A stretch of 5,158 nt of DNA from Eubacteriales bacterium. Its GTDB lineage: Bacteria; Bacillota; Clostridia; Christensenellales; CAG-138. A model generated the notes under the pieces. The model saw only the letters and a list, made by a program, of their open reading frames with translations. It had not been told where the DNA came from and did no database searches. The translations under genes and the position numbers were made by a program. Numbering within the stretch: the first letter of the stretch is position 1; each line of letters starts with the position of its first letter. The stretch is from contig JAQVRG010000128.1 in assembly GCA_028701165.1 (NCBI GenBank), positions 1-5,158 of the forward strand, read 5' to 3'. This document shows positions 1-5,158 of the stretch, piece by piece.

Positions 1-398
1 CGATGCTTTTGCTCATCACGCTCAGCAAAAACATGCTAAGCTGGCTTTCCACCAAAATGGCGATCTCCGCTGTCTTTATAAGCGTTTGGGACAAAGGCCG
101 CTTCCTCTTCCTCGCCGCCTTGGTATTTCTAGTCCTCTTTGCTCTTTATGCCGCCGCCGTGGGGCGTTCCTTCAAGTGGCGACAGCTATTGCCCGGCGCT
201 TTGTGCGCGACGCTTGCTTGGGTGGCGATCTCGATGGGCTTTTCCTTCTATGTTTCCCACATGGGCCGCTATTCCGTGGTCTACGGCTCTCTCGGCGCCG
301 TGATCGTGCTGCTTTTGTGGCTATACCTTTCCGCAACCATCATCATCATGGGCGCGGAATGCTGCAGCGTGGTGCTGGAACAGAAACAGCGGCTCTAA
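1..398 (+). CDS. YihY/BrkB-family inner membrane protein, C-terminal part (5' end outside window)
   Basis: The reading frame is open from the left edge and ends at TAA 396-398. About 131 C-terminal residues are visible of a family that is usually near 280-300 residues. The ATG at position 3 is probably internal. Three hydrophobic segments can be seen, at about residues 34-53, 62-84 and 94-116 counted from that ATG. The last segment carries the family hallmark YGSLGAVIVLLLWLYLSA followed by MGAE, and the stretch before the second segment reads WRQLLPGAL, also typical. The family (once called ribonuclease BN by mistake, and BrkB in Bordetella) consists of polytopic membrane proteins of unsettled function, possibly in transport or envelope processes. 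The gene converges on the ygeY-ygeW operon, is separated from it by a shared terminator, and has no evident functional link to it. The family call is strong; the function is unknown. Confidence 0.9.
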   Translation, partial: MLLLITLSKNMLSWLSTKMAISAVFISVWDKGRFLFLAALVFLVLFALYAAAVGRSFKWRQLLPGALCATLAWVAISMGFSFYVSHMGRYSVVYGSLGAVIVLLLWLYLSATIIIMGAECCSVVLEQKQRL

Positions 399-407
399 AA
401 TGACAAA

Positions 408-440
408 GAAAAGCGGCCGCTTTAAGGGCAGCCGCTTTTT
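408..440. terminator. Bidirectional intrinsic terminator between convergent genes
   Basis: The arm AAAAGCGGC (409-417) pairs perfectly with GCCGCTTTT (431-439), with a 13-nt loop and a possible G-T pair at 408/440. On the plus strand the hairpin ends in TTTTT just after the membrane-protein stop codon. On the minus strand the complement of 404-412 gives a T-rich tail (TTTTCTTTG) about 20 nt after the ygeW stop codon. It can therefore end transcripts arriving from both sides. Confidence 0.85.
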
Positions 441-462
441 GCATGTCGGTTTGTATTTAGCT

Positions 463-1659
463 TTAGAGCAAATCGGCGCGCGCCTTGGCGTTATTTTCCA
501 ATTCCTCAAGCTTGCGAGCGGGATCCTTGACCTTTGCCAAGAAGATCATAGCCGCGATGATATAAGGCTTGAAGGATGCCTGCTTGTAAAGGGGATCGCG
601 GTAACGGTCGAATACCGTCGCAGCCACTTCGCCGTGCTCGCAGGAAACGTCCGTGATATCGGCAGGCAGGCAGTGCAGATACATCGCTTCGCCGTTCTTG
701 GTGAGCTTCATCATTTCCTCGGTGCACTCCCAGTCCATATGCTCCGCGTTCTGCGCAAGCAGTTCCTTTTCCAGCTTCTTAATGCCCTCGAAATCGCCGT
801 TGCCGTAAAGCTCGGTGCGCTTCTCCATCGCCTTAAACGGCGCCCAGCTCTTGGGGTACACCACGTCCGCGTCCTTGAAGGCTTCCTTCATATCATTGGT
901 GATAACGAACTTGCCGCCCTGCTCCGCCGCGTTTTTCTTTGCGACCTCCACGACTTCGTCCATGACCTCGTAACCCTCGGGATACGCGAGCGTCACGTCC
1001 ATGCCCAAGCGGGTCATAAGACCGATTACGCCCTGCGGAACGGAAAGGGGCTTGCCGTAGCTGGGGCTATAGGCCCAAGTCATGGCGATCTTCTTTCCTT
1101 TAAGATTCTCCACACCGCCGAACTCGCGGATCAAATGCGCGGCGTCCGCCATGCACTGCGTGGGATGATCGATGTCGCACTGGAGGTTGACGAGCGTGGG
1201 CTTCTGCTCCAGCACGCCGTCCTTAAAGCCCTGCGAAACGGCTTCCACAACGTTCTTCTGATAGGTGTGACCCTTGCCGATGTACATATCGTCGCGGATG
1301 CCGATGACGTCCGCCATGAAGGAGATCATGTTCGCGGTCTCGCGCACGGTCTCGCCGTGGGCGATCTGGCTCTTGCCCTCGTCGAGATCCTGCACCTCTA
1401 AGCCCAGCAGGTTGCAGGCGGAGGCAAAGGAGAAACGGGTGCGGGTGGAATTATCGCGGAAAAGGCTGATGCCAAGGCCGCTGTCGAAGATCTTGGTGGA
1501 TACGTTGTTCTCGCGCAGATGGCGCAATGCGTTCGCCACGGTGAACACGGCTTCAAGCTCCTCGCGCGTCTTGTCCCATGTCAGGAAAAAGTCGCCCTCG
1601 TACATGTTCTCAAAGTTGAGTTCATCCAGCTTCTTGGTGAATTTCTTGACGTCGCTCAT
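463..1659 (-). CDS. ygeW: Knotted carbamoyltransferase, YgeW family
   Basis: A 398-residue protein, close to the usual size of about 400. Carbamoyl-phosphate-binding motifs of the aspartate/ornithine transcarbamylase superfamily are present: STRTR at residues 71-75, HPTQ at 165-168 and HCLPAD at 329-334. The ornithine-binding SMG loop of ordinary OTCases is missing; YPKSWAP (268-274) stands in the corresponding region, as in YgeW and the knotted (acetylornithine-type) transcarbamylases. YgeW is a structurally known transcarbamylase of undefined second substrate. In purine or ureide catabolism it would plausibly run in the direction that makes carbamoyl phosphate, but that is inference. The start is set at ATG 1659 because AGGAGA lies 7 nt upstream; the in-frame ATG at 1707 would lie inside ygeY. 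It is the last gene of the minus-strand operon, 16 nt after ygeY, and is followed by a terminator. Argininosuccinate-pathway OTCase is less likely because of the loop and the neighbours. Confidence 0.92.
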   Translation of the reverse strand: MSDVKKFTKKLDELNFENMYEGDFFLTWDKTREELEAVFTVANALRHLRENNVSTKIFDSGLGISLFRDNSTRTRFSFASACNLLGLEVQDLDEGKSQIAHGETVRETANMISFMADVIGIRDDMYIGKGHTYQKNVVEAVSQGFKDGVLEQKPTLVNLQCDIDHPTQCMADAAHLIREFGGVENLKGKKIAMTWAYSPSYGKPLSVPQGVIGLMTRLGMDVTLAYPEGYEVMDEVVEVAKKNAAEQGGKFVITNDMKEAFKDADVVYPKSWAPFKAMEKRTELYGNGDFEGIKKLEKELLAQNAEHMDWECTEEMMKLTKNGEAMYLHCLPADITDVSCEHGEVAATVFDRYRDPLYKQASFKPYIIAAMIFLAKVKDPARKLEELENNAKARADLL

Positions 1660-1666
1660 AATCGTT

Positions 1667-1672
1667 TCTCCT
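1667..1672 (-). promoter_or_regulatory. Ribosome binding site of ygeW
   Basis: AGGAGA on the minus strand lies 7 nt before ATG 1659, in the 16-nt gap just after the ygeY stop codon (1676-1678). It decides the start of ygeW in favour of MSDVKK over the longer in-frame reading from 1707, and suggests that ygeW is translated from the same message as ygeY. Confidence 0.85.
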
Positions 1673-1675
1673 AAT

Positions 1676-3037
1676 TTATTTGATGTCGTTATTGGTCTTG
1701 CCGGCACGGAACTGGCATACGTCGTCCGCGTTCATGCCCTTATACATGGAAGGGGTAAGGGCGTAGACCGCAGCGCAGGTCACAAGATCCTGCTTCCATG
1801 TGATCTCGTTGGGGGCGTGCGCCTGCGACTCCGCGCCCGGGCCAAAGCCCACGCAGGGGATGCCGTAGCGGCCCTGAATGGATACGCCGTTGGTGGAGAA
1901 GGTCCACTTGTCGATCAACGGGCGGTTCCGCTTTTCCATGGCGTCGGGATGTCCGATGCGCTTGTCGCCGTAGAGCGCCTTGTATGCGTCCGCGATGGCG
2001 GCGACATGGCCGGAGGTCTCCTTGTTGATCCAAGTGGGGAAATAGCATTCGGTCTCGTAGGTCAAGCCCGTCCAAGCGGGACGGTCGTACATATACATGG
2101 AAACCTTCGCGCCGTGCTTCTTGCAGGCGGGGAGATCTTCGATCTCCTTGATGCAGGAATCCCATGTTTCGCCCGCCGTCATACGGCGATCCAGCGATAT
2201 CGCGCAGGAATCCGCTACCGCACAGCGAGAGGGCGAGGTATAGAAAATCTGCGAGGTGGTGACGGTACCGCGGCCTAAGAAACGCGCGTCCTCATAATGC
2301 TCGGGATTGTATTTGGGATCAAGCATCTTGACAAGACCCTTGATCTTGGTGCCTTCGGCGCAGTCGTTCTCGTTGAGGGCTTCCACGTCCTTCAAGATGT
2401 CGGCCATCTTATAGATGGCGTTCTCGCCGCGTTCCGGCGCGCTGCCGTGGCAGGAAATGCCGCGCACGTCCACGCGAATCTCCATCCTGCCGCGATGGCC
2501 GCGATAGACGCCGCCGTCGGTGGGTTCGGTGGAAACAACAAACTCGGGCGTGATGCCGTCCTCGTTATGGATATACTGCCAGCAAAGGCCGTCGCAATCC
2601 TCCTCCTGCACGGTGGCGGTCACGAGGATTTTGTAGCCCGCGGGGATCAGGTTCATGTCCTTCATGATCTTCGCGCCGTAAACGGCCGAAACCACGCCGC
2701 CCTCCTGATCGGAGCCGCCGCGCCCGTAGATAACCTCGTCCGTTTCGTAGCCCTTGTAGGGGTCTTCCTTCCAATTCTTAATATTGCCGATGCCGACGGT
2801 ATCGATATGTCCGTCAAAGGCGATGATCTTGTCGCCCGTCCCCATCCAGCCCAGCGCGTTGCCTTCGGGATCGATCTCGGCTTTGTCAAAGCCCAGCGCC
2901 TTCATCTCCTCGATGGTGCGCTTGATGACGCCCTCCTCCTCGCAGCTCTCGCTGGGGATGGCAATGAGGTCGCGCAGGAACTTGGTCATTTGGGGAAGGT
3001 AACCCTCCGCCGCCTTTTTGATCGCCTGATAGTCCAT
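1676..3037 (-). CDS. ygeY: M20-family metallohydrolase, YgeY type (selenium-metabolism-linked hydrolase)
   Basis: A 453-residue cytosolic protein without a signal peptide. The full set of M20 di-metal residues can be read: H77 and D79 in FDGHIDT, bridging D110 in GRGGSDQEGG, E145 (general base) and E146 in VQEEDCDG, E171 in STEPTD, and H407 in AHAPNE. SCHGSAPERGENA (195-207), which includes H198, is the start of the lid/dimerisation domain. Relatives include acetylornithine and succinyl-diaminopimelate deacylases, dipeptidases and ureido hydrolases. The protein is somewhat longer than E. coli YgeY as I recall it (about 400), with a tail after residue 430. In its clusters YgeY probably cleaves an amide or ureido bond of a purine-derived intermediate; the substrate is not visible from sequence. 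It starts 4 nt after the regulator stop codon and is followed 16 nt later by ygeW. The name rests on motifs plus the neighbouring ygeW and ssnA. Confidence 0.9.
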   Translation of the reverse strand: MDYQAIKKAAEGYLPQMTKFLRDLIAIPSESCEEEGVIKRTIEEMKALGFDKAEIDPEGNALGWMGTGDKIIAFDGHIDTVGIGNIKNWKEDPYKGYETDEVIYGRGGSDQEGGVVSAVYGAKIMKDMNLIPAGYKILVTATVQEEDCDGLCWQYIHNEDGITPEFVVSTEPTDGGVYRGHRGRMEIRVDVRGISCHGSAPERGENAIYKMADILKDVEALNENDCAEGTKIKGLVKMLDPKYNPEHYEDARFLGRGTVTTSQIFYTSPSRCAVADSCAISLDRRMTAGETWDSCIKEIEDLPACKKHGAKVSMYMYDRPAWTGLTYETECYFPTWINKETSGHVAAIADAYKALYGDKRIGHPDAMEKRNRPLIDKWTFSTNGVSIQGRYGIPCVGFGPGAESQAHAPNEITWKQDLVTCAAVYALTPSMYKGMNADDVCQFRAGKTNNDIK

Positions 3038-3041
3038 TTTT

Positions 3042-3677
3042 TTAGCCTTCCTTTCCGTTGTCCAAGTAAGAATAAAGTGTGTATTTACTGATCCCGAAAT
3101 AGTTTGCGATCTTGTCGCCGCTCTTGGTGATAAGCAACGCCCCCGCGTCGTTCAAAAACGCGATGGCCTTGACCTTATCCTCTTTATTCATGATCGCCAC
3201 AGGCTTGCCGACAACCTTTACGGACTGCTCCAAAAGATCGTCCAGCAGCTCGTTGACGTTGGTGGGAATGCGCTCCGCCGCGTCCTTGTTGCCGCTTTGC
3301 GCCATGCCGTCAATGATGGACTGCGCCATGAGGATATCCGTCATATCGTAATTGATGGAAAAAATCGCCTCGGGCTTCCCCGAATCCCCCTTGATATAAA
3401 CCGTGGAGGAGCGAAGAATCCGGCCGTCCTGCGTCTTGGTCAGATAATTGAGATGATCCGGTATGTCGCGCCCGTGCTCCTTCATGGCCTCGAGCACCAC
3501 AAGCGACGGCGACGCGCCCAGCGCGCGTTTGGTCACATGCCCGTTCTCGATATACACGATGCTGCTGTCAGGATCGCCGCCGGTAAGATCGTGCACGACC
3601 ACCTCGCAATTGTTGCCAAACTGCGCGGCCACCGCTTTTGCGATCCGTGAAAGAATATCCAATTCGTCTTTTCGCAT
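3042..3677 (-). CDS. Transcriptional regulator with YheO-like PAS domain and C-terminal HTH (DauR-like)
   Basis: A 211-residue protein. Residues about 5-120 match the YheO-like PAS sensor domain, with family-typical stretches EVVVHDL (25-31), SSIVYIENGHVTKR (38-51), TKTQDGRILRSST (80-92) and IFSINYDMTD (105-114). Residues about 140-206 form the HTH module usual for this family; the DNA-reading helices are probably GDKIANYFGISKYTLYSYLD (187-206). The family includes DauR, which controls D-arginine use, and other regulators of amino-acid or nitrogen-compound catabolism, so a small-molecule inducer is likely. GGGAAGGG (3685-3692) lies 7 nt before the ATG, and no earlier in-frame ATG, GTG or TTG is found back to the promoter. 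It is the first gene of an operon with ygeY and ygeW and faces away from ssnA. It probably controls both arms and itself, but the ligand is unknown. The E. coli ygeW locus is instead flanked by a sigma54-type regulator (YgeV). Confidence 0.88.
   Translation of the reverse strand: MRKDELDILSRIAKAVAAQFGNNCEVVVHDLTGGDPDSSIVYIENGHVTKRALGASPSLVVLEAMKEHGRDIPDHLNYLTKTQDGRILRSSTVYIKGDSGKPEAIFSINYDMTDILMAQSIIDGMAQSGNKDAAERIPTNVNELLDDLLEQSVKVVGKPVAIMNKEDKVKAIAFLNDAGALLITKSGDKIANYFGISKYTLYSYLDNGKEG
3046..3053 (-). promoter_or_regulatory. Ribosome binding site of ygeY, inside the end of the regulator gene
   Basis: AAGGAAGG on the minus strand lies 8 nt before ATG 3037 and overlaps the last codons of the regulator gene, whose stop codon is at 3042-3044. 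The arrangement points to translational coupling of ygeY with the regulator and gives no room for a separate promoter. Confidence 0.75.
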
Positions 3678-3764
3678 GCCGCTGCCCTTCCCGTCTTGTA
3701 AGCGTTTTCGTTCGTGTCGCGTGCGTTCGTATGCTTCATAGCTGTGTCTTGTATTCGTACTCTA

Positions 3765-3793
3765 AATATAACCCGCCGCCCTGCGGATTGCAA
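3765..3793 (-). promoter_or_regulatory. Predicted sigma70-type promoter of the regulator-ygeY-ygeW operon
   Basis: Read on the minus strand, TTGCAA (3793-3788) and TATATT (3770-3765) are separated by exactly 17 nt, close to the consensus -35/-10 pair. Transcription would start near 3758, leaving a 5' untranslated region of about 80 nt before ATG 3677. No terminator-like hairpin is seen in that leader, unlike the opposite side. Confidence 0.7.
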
Positions 3794-3795
3794 TA

Positions 3796-3823
3796 GATTT
3801 TCTAAAAATTATTTAGCAAAATC
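3796..3823. promoter_or_regulatory. 28-bp AT-rich inverted repeat, candidate operator
   Basis: GATTTTCTAAA (3796-3806) is mirrored by TTTAG plus AAAATC (3812-3823), with one unpaired C at 3817 and a 5-nt centre at 3807-3811. It sits 2 bp upstream of the -35 box of the minus-strand promoter and 23 bp upstream of the -35 box of the ssnA promoter. That position suits an activator or shared operator for both directions. The natural candidate to bind it is the regulator at 3042-3677; this is inferred from position only. Confidence 0.5.
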
Positions 3824-3846
3824 AAAAAATATTTAGGATTTTTCTC

Positions 3847-3875
3847 TTGCGCGTACTCCTTCGTTATGATATACT
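3847..3875 (+). promoter_or_regulatory. Predicted sigma70-type promoter of ssnA
   Basis: TTGCGC (3847-3852) and TATACT (3870-3875) are 17 nt apart. The -10 box is near consensus and the -35 box is weaker, which would fit a promoter that needs activation. Transcription would start around 3882, giving an untranslated leader of about 130 nt before ssnA ATG 4012. It is divergent from the promoter at 3765-3793, with 53 bp between the two -35 boxes. Confidence 0.65.
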
Positions 3876-3924
3876 CTATGTGCACAAAGATATAGTATCT
3901 ATATAGCTGTAAGGGAGTGCTTCG

Positions 3925-3966
3925 CGCGCGGGCTTTGAACTTCGAGTTTCAAGGCGCGCGTTTTTT
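3925..3966 (+). terminator. Strong intrinsic terminator upstream of ssnA
   Basis: A GC-rich base (3925-3929 with 3956-3960), interrupted by two extra G residues on the left, continues into CTTTGAA (3933-3939) pairing with TTTCAAGG (3947-3954), around a small TTCG-containing loop. It is followed at once by six T residues (3961-3966). The minus strand has no T-run after the hairpin, so it works only towards ssnA. It lies 40-85 nt after the predicted ssnA start site and 31 nt before the ssnA ribosome binding site. Confidence 0.8.
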
Positions 3967-3997
3967 CAATCCTGTATTTTATCACTACAACATCATA

Positions 3998-4005
3998 AAG
4001 GAGGT
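3998..4005 (+). promoter_or_regulatory. Ribosome binding site of ssnA
   Basis: AAGGAGGT is a perfect match to the anti-Shine-Dalgarno sequence, 6 nt before ATG 4012. It fixes the start codon and predicts high translation once the leader terminator is read through. No nearby CCTCC-type sequence would mask it. Confidence 0.9.
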
Positions 4006-4011
4006 CATTCT

Positions 4012-5158
4012 ATGTATCTGATCGCAAACGGCAAAGTCATCACCCGTGATCCCGCCAATCCCTACATCGCTAACGGCGGCGTAGTCACCGACGGTACGAC
4101 CATCAAGGAGGTGGGCGAAACGGCCGCCCTCAAGGCAAAATACCCCAACGCTGCGTTTGTTGACGCAAAGAACCGCGTCATTATGCCCGCCTTTATCAAC
4201 GTGCACTCCCATATCTATTCGGGGCTTGCGCGCGGGCTTTCCATCACGGGCAACAACCCCACCAACTTTTACGAGATACTGGACAGCCTTTGGTGGAAGA
4301 TCGACCGGAATCTGACGCTGGAGGATACCCGCCGCAGCGCCTACACGACCTATATCGATTCCATCAAAACGGGCTGCACCACCGTGTTTGATCACCACGC
4401 GAGCTACTGCGAGATCGAGGGCAGCCTGTTTGCCATCGAGGAGGTCGCTAAGGAGCTGGGCATCCGCACCTGCCTATGCTATGAAACAAGCGACCGCGAC
4501 GGACAGAAGAAGTGTGACGCGGCCATCAAGGAGAACGGCGATTTCATCCGCCACTGCAAAAAGGAAAACGATCCCATGGTCAAGGCCATGTTCGGCGGCC
4601 ACGCGCTCTTTACGCTCTCCGACGAAACGCTTGACAAGATGGTGAAGGAAAACGACGGCATGACCGGCTTCCACATCCATGTGTGCGAGGGCTTGAACGA
4701 CGTTTACGATTCCGCGCAGAAGTACGGCACAAAATCCGTCAACCGCCTCTTAAACCACGGCTTGCTCGGCGAAAAAACCATGCTCGGCCACTGCATCCAC
4801 ATCACCAAGGGCGAAATGGACGTCATGCGGGACACAAACACCATGGCCTGCAACAACCCCGAATCCAATATGGGCAACGCCGTTGGCTGCGCGCCGGTGC
4901 TGCAAATGATCGCCGACGGCATACTCGTCGGTATGGGTACGGACGCCTACACCTTCGATATGCTCGAAAGCCTCAAGGTCGCCCTCATCATCCAGCGCCA
5001 CAACGCCTGCATGCCCAACGTCGCTTGGGGCGAGGTCACGGATATGCTCTTTAAGAACAACGCCAAGAACTGCGCCCGCTACTTTGACAGCCCGCTGGGC
5101 GTGTTAAAGGCCGGGGCGGCGGCGGACGTCATCATGATGGATTACAAGCCGTTCACCC
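4012..5158 (+). CDS. ssnA: SsnA-type amidohydrolase (putative aminohydrolase), 3' end outside window
   Basis: The frame is open from ATG 4012 to the window edge: 382 residues of a family of about 440, so roughly 60 C-terminal residues are missing. It belongs to the metal-dependent amidohydrolases of the TrzN/AtzA/guanine deaminase type. Visible active-site residues are H65 and H67 in NVHSHIYS, H197 in GGHALFT, H223 and E226 in HIHVCEG (the HxxE of the family), H260 in LGHCIH, NNPESNMG at 281-288 (substrate-pocket loop), and D311 in GMGTDAY. The N-terminal ~60 residues and the end (KAGAAADVIMMD) form the small beta-sandwich seen in these enzymes. It is cytosolic, with no signal peptide. SsnA co-occurs with ygfK, hyuA and molybdenum hydroxylases and probably opens or deaminates a purine-derived ring; the substrate is unproven. 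Cysteine is frequent (12 of 382), as in many proteins of anaerobes. It is divergent from the regulator operon and preceded by a leader terminator. Confidence 0.92.
   Translation, partial: MYLIANGKVITRDPANPYIANGGVVTDGTTIKEVGETAALKAKYPNAAFVDAKNRVIMPAFINVHSHIYSGLARGLSITGNNPTNFYEILDSLWWKIDRNLTLEDTRRSAYTTYIDSIKTGCTTVFDHHASYCEIEGSLFAIEEVAKELGIRTCLCYETSDRDGQKKCDAAIKENGDFIRHCKKENDPMVKAMFGGHALFTLSDETLDKMVKENDGMTGFHIHVCEGLNDVYDSAQKYGTKSVNRLLNHGLLGEKTMLGHCIHITKGEMDVMRDTNTMACNNPESNMGNAVGCAPVLQMIADGILVGMGTDAYTFDMLESLKVALIIQRHNACMPNVAWGEVTDMLFKNNAKNCARYFDSPLGVLKAGAAADVIMMDYKPFT

Larger units (their letters stand above)
3762..3836. repeat. Four CTAAA/TTTAG half-sites at 10-bp multiples
   Basis: CTAAA starts at 3762 and 3802, and its complement TTTAG starts at 3812 and 3832. 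The steps between starts are 40, 10 and 20 bp. The central pair forms the core of the inverted repeat at 3796-3823. The outer copies lie over the -10 region of the minus-strand promoter and 10 bp before the ssnA -35 box. The region is AT-rich, so some of this could be chance. Confidence 0.35.
3882..4011 (+). promoter_or_regulatory. ssnA 5' leader with internal terminator, candidate attenuator or riboswitch
   Basis: The leader runs from the predicted start site to the ssnA ATG. In order it holds: GCAC (3882-3885), which can pair with GTGC (3917-3920); enclosed between them a small hairpin ATATAG/CTATAT (3890-3895 with 3899-3904); then a strong terminator hairpin with its T-run (3925-3966); then about 30 nt of weakly structured sequence leading into the ribosome binding site. 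GTGC (3917-3920) could alternatively pair with GCGC (3924-3927), which forms part of the terminator base. Such competition is what an attenuator needs, but these stems are short. No plausible leader peptide is seen. I recognise no known purine riboswitch core here. I recall that a candidate cis-regulatory RNA named after ssnA has been reported by comparative genomics, but cannot tell whether this is it. Confidence 0.5.

Noticed and set aside
400..1401. 333-codon open frame on the plus strand
   Set aside because: It lies antisense to ygeW, overlaps the terminator, and shows no recognisable family. It is a shadow produced by the codon use of the real gene.
1660..1707. N-terminal extension of ygeW to the ATG at 1707
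   Set aside because: It would overlap the end of ygeY and add 16 residues unlike the family, while a good AGGAGA site supports ATG 1659.
1274..2278. 334-codon open frame on the plus strand
   Set aside because: It spans the antisense of both ygeW and ygeY and has no domain or ribosome binding site, so it is a shadow frame.
2297..3091. 264-codon open frame on the plus strand
   Set aside because: Antisense to ygeY, running into the regulator gene; the opposite strand has all M20 metal-binding motifs in order.
3533..3793. 86-codon minus-strand frame, considered as a leader gene before the regulator
   Set aside because: Most of it overlaps the regulator in another frame, and its first codons lie upstream of the predicted transcription start.
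3878..3895. Mini-ORF MCTKI-stop as an attenuator leader peptide for ssnA
   Set aside because: Its ATG lies at or before the predicted transcription start and has no ribosome binding site, and the peptide has no regulatory codon run.
3678..4011. CRISPR, tRNA, insertion-sequence ends or a purine riboswitch core in the intergenic region
   Set aside because: No spaced repeats, no tRNA arms or CCA end, no transposon termini and no conserved purine-riboswitch core were found; only promoters, inverted repeats and a terminator are supported.
3985..4398. 137-codon open frame on the minus strand
   Set aside because: Antisense to the start of ssnA, covering its ribosome binding site; the plus strand encodes clear amidohydrolase motifs.

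Overview
The window carries part of an anaerobic nitrogen-compound (probably purine or ureide) catabolic cluster. Its genes are arranged divergently around a 334-bp control region, next to the tail of an unrelated membrane-protein gene. The features that suggest a Gram-positive anaerobe, probably a gut-type clostridium of moderately high GC, are strong AGGAGG-type ribosome binding sites, tight gene packing, cysteine-rich cytosolic enzymes and the ygeY/ygeW/ssnA gene set. The genus cannot be read from the sequence.

Layout. Bases 1-398 (+) are the 3' end of a YihY/BrkB-family integral membrane protein. A hairpin with T-rich flanks on both sides (408-440) separates it from a convergent three-gene operon on the minus strand. 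In transcription order that operon is a YheO-type PAS/HTH regulator (3677-3042), a ygeY-like M20 metallohydrolase (3037-1676) and a ygeW-like knotted carbamoyltransferase (1659-463). The spacers between them are only 4 and 16 nt. The intergenic region 3678-4011 holds a sigma70-type promoter for the operon (TTGCAA-17-TATATT), a second one facing the other way (TTGCGC-17-TATACT), and a 28-bp AT-rich inverted repeat between them. From 4012 to the window end (+) runs ssnA, an amidohydrolase cut off by the window edge.

How it fits together. Homologues of ygeW, ygeY and ssnA are clustered in E. coli and many anaerobes with ygeX, hyuA, ygfK and selenium-dependent molybdenum hydroxylases. These clusters have been linked to anaerobic use of uric acid and other purines. 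SsnA would act as an aminohydrolase or cyclic-amide hydrolase, YgeY as an amide or ureido hydrolase, and YgeW would transfer or release a carbamoyl group. Individual substrates remain uncertain. The regulator gene heads one arm and lies beside the promoter of the other, so it is the natural candidate to control both.

The most interesting element is the ssnA leader. A strong intrinsic terminator (3925-3966) lies between the predicted ssnA promoter and the ssnA ribosome binding site, so ssnA expression should require readthrough. This suggests an attenuator, possibly a ligand-sensing RNA.
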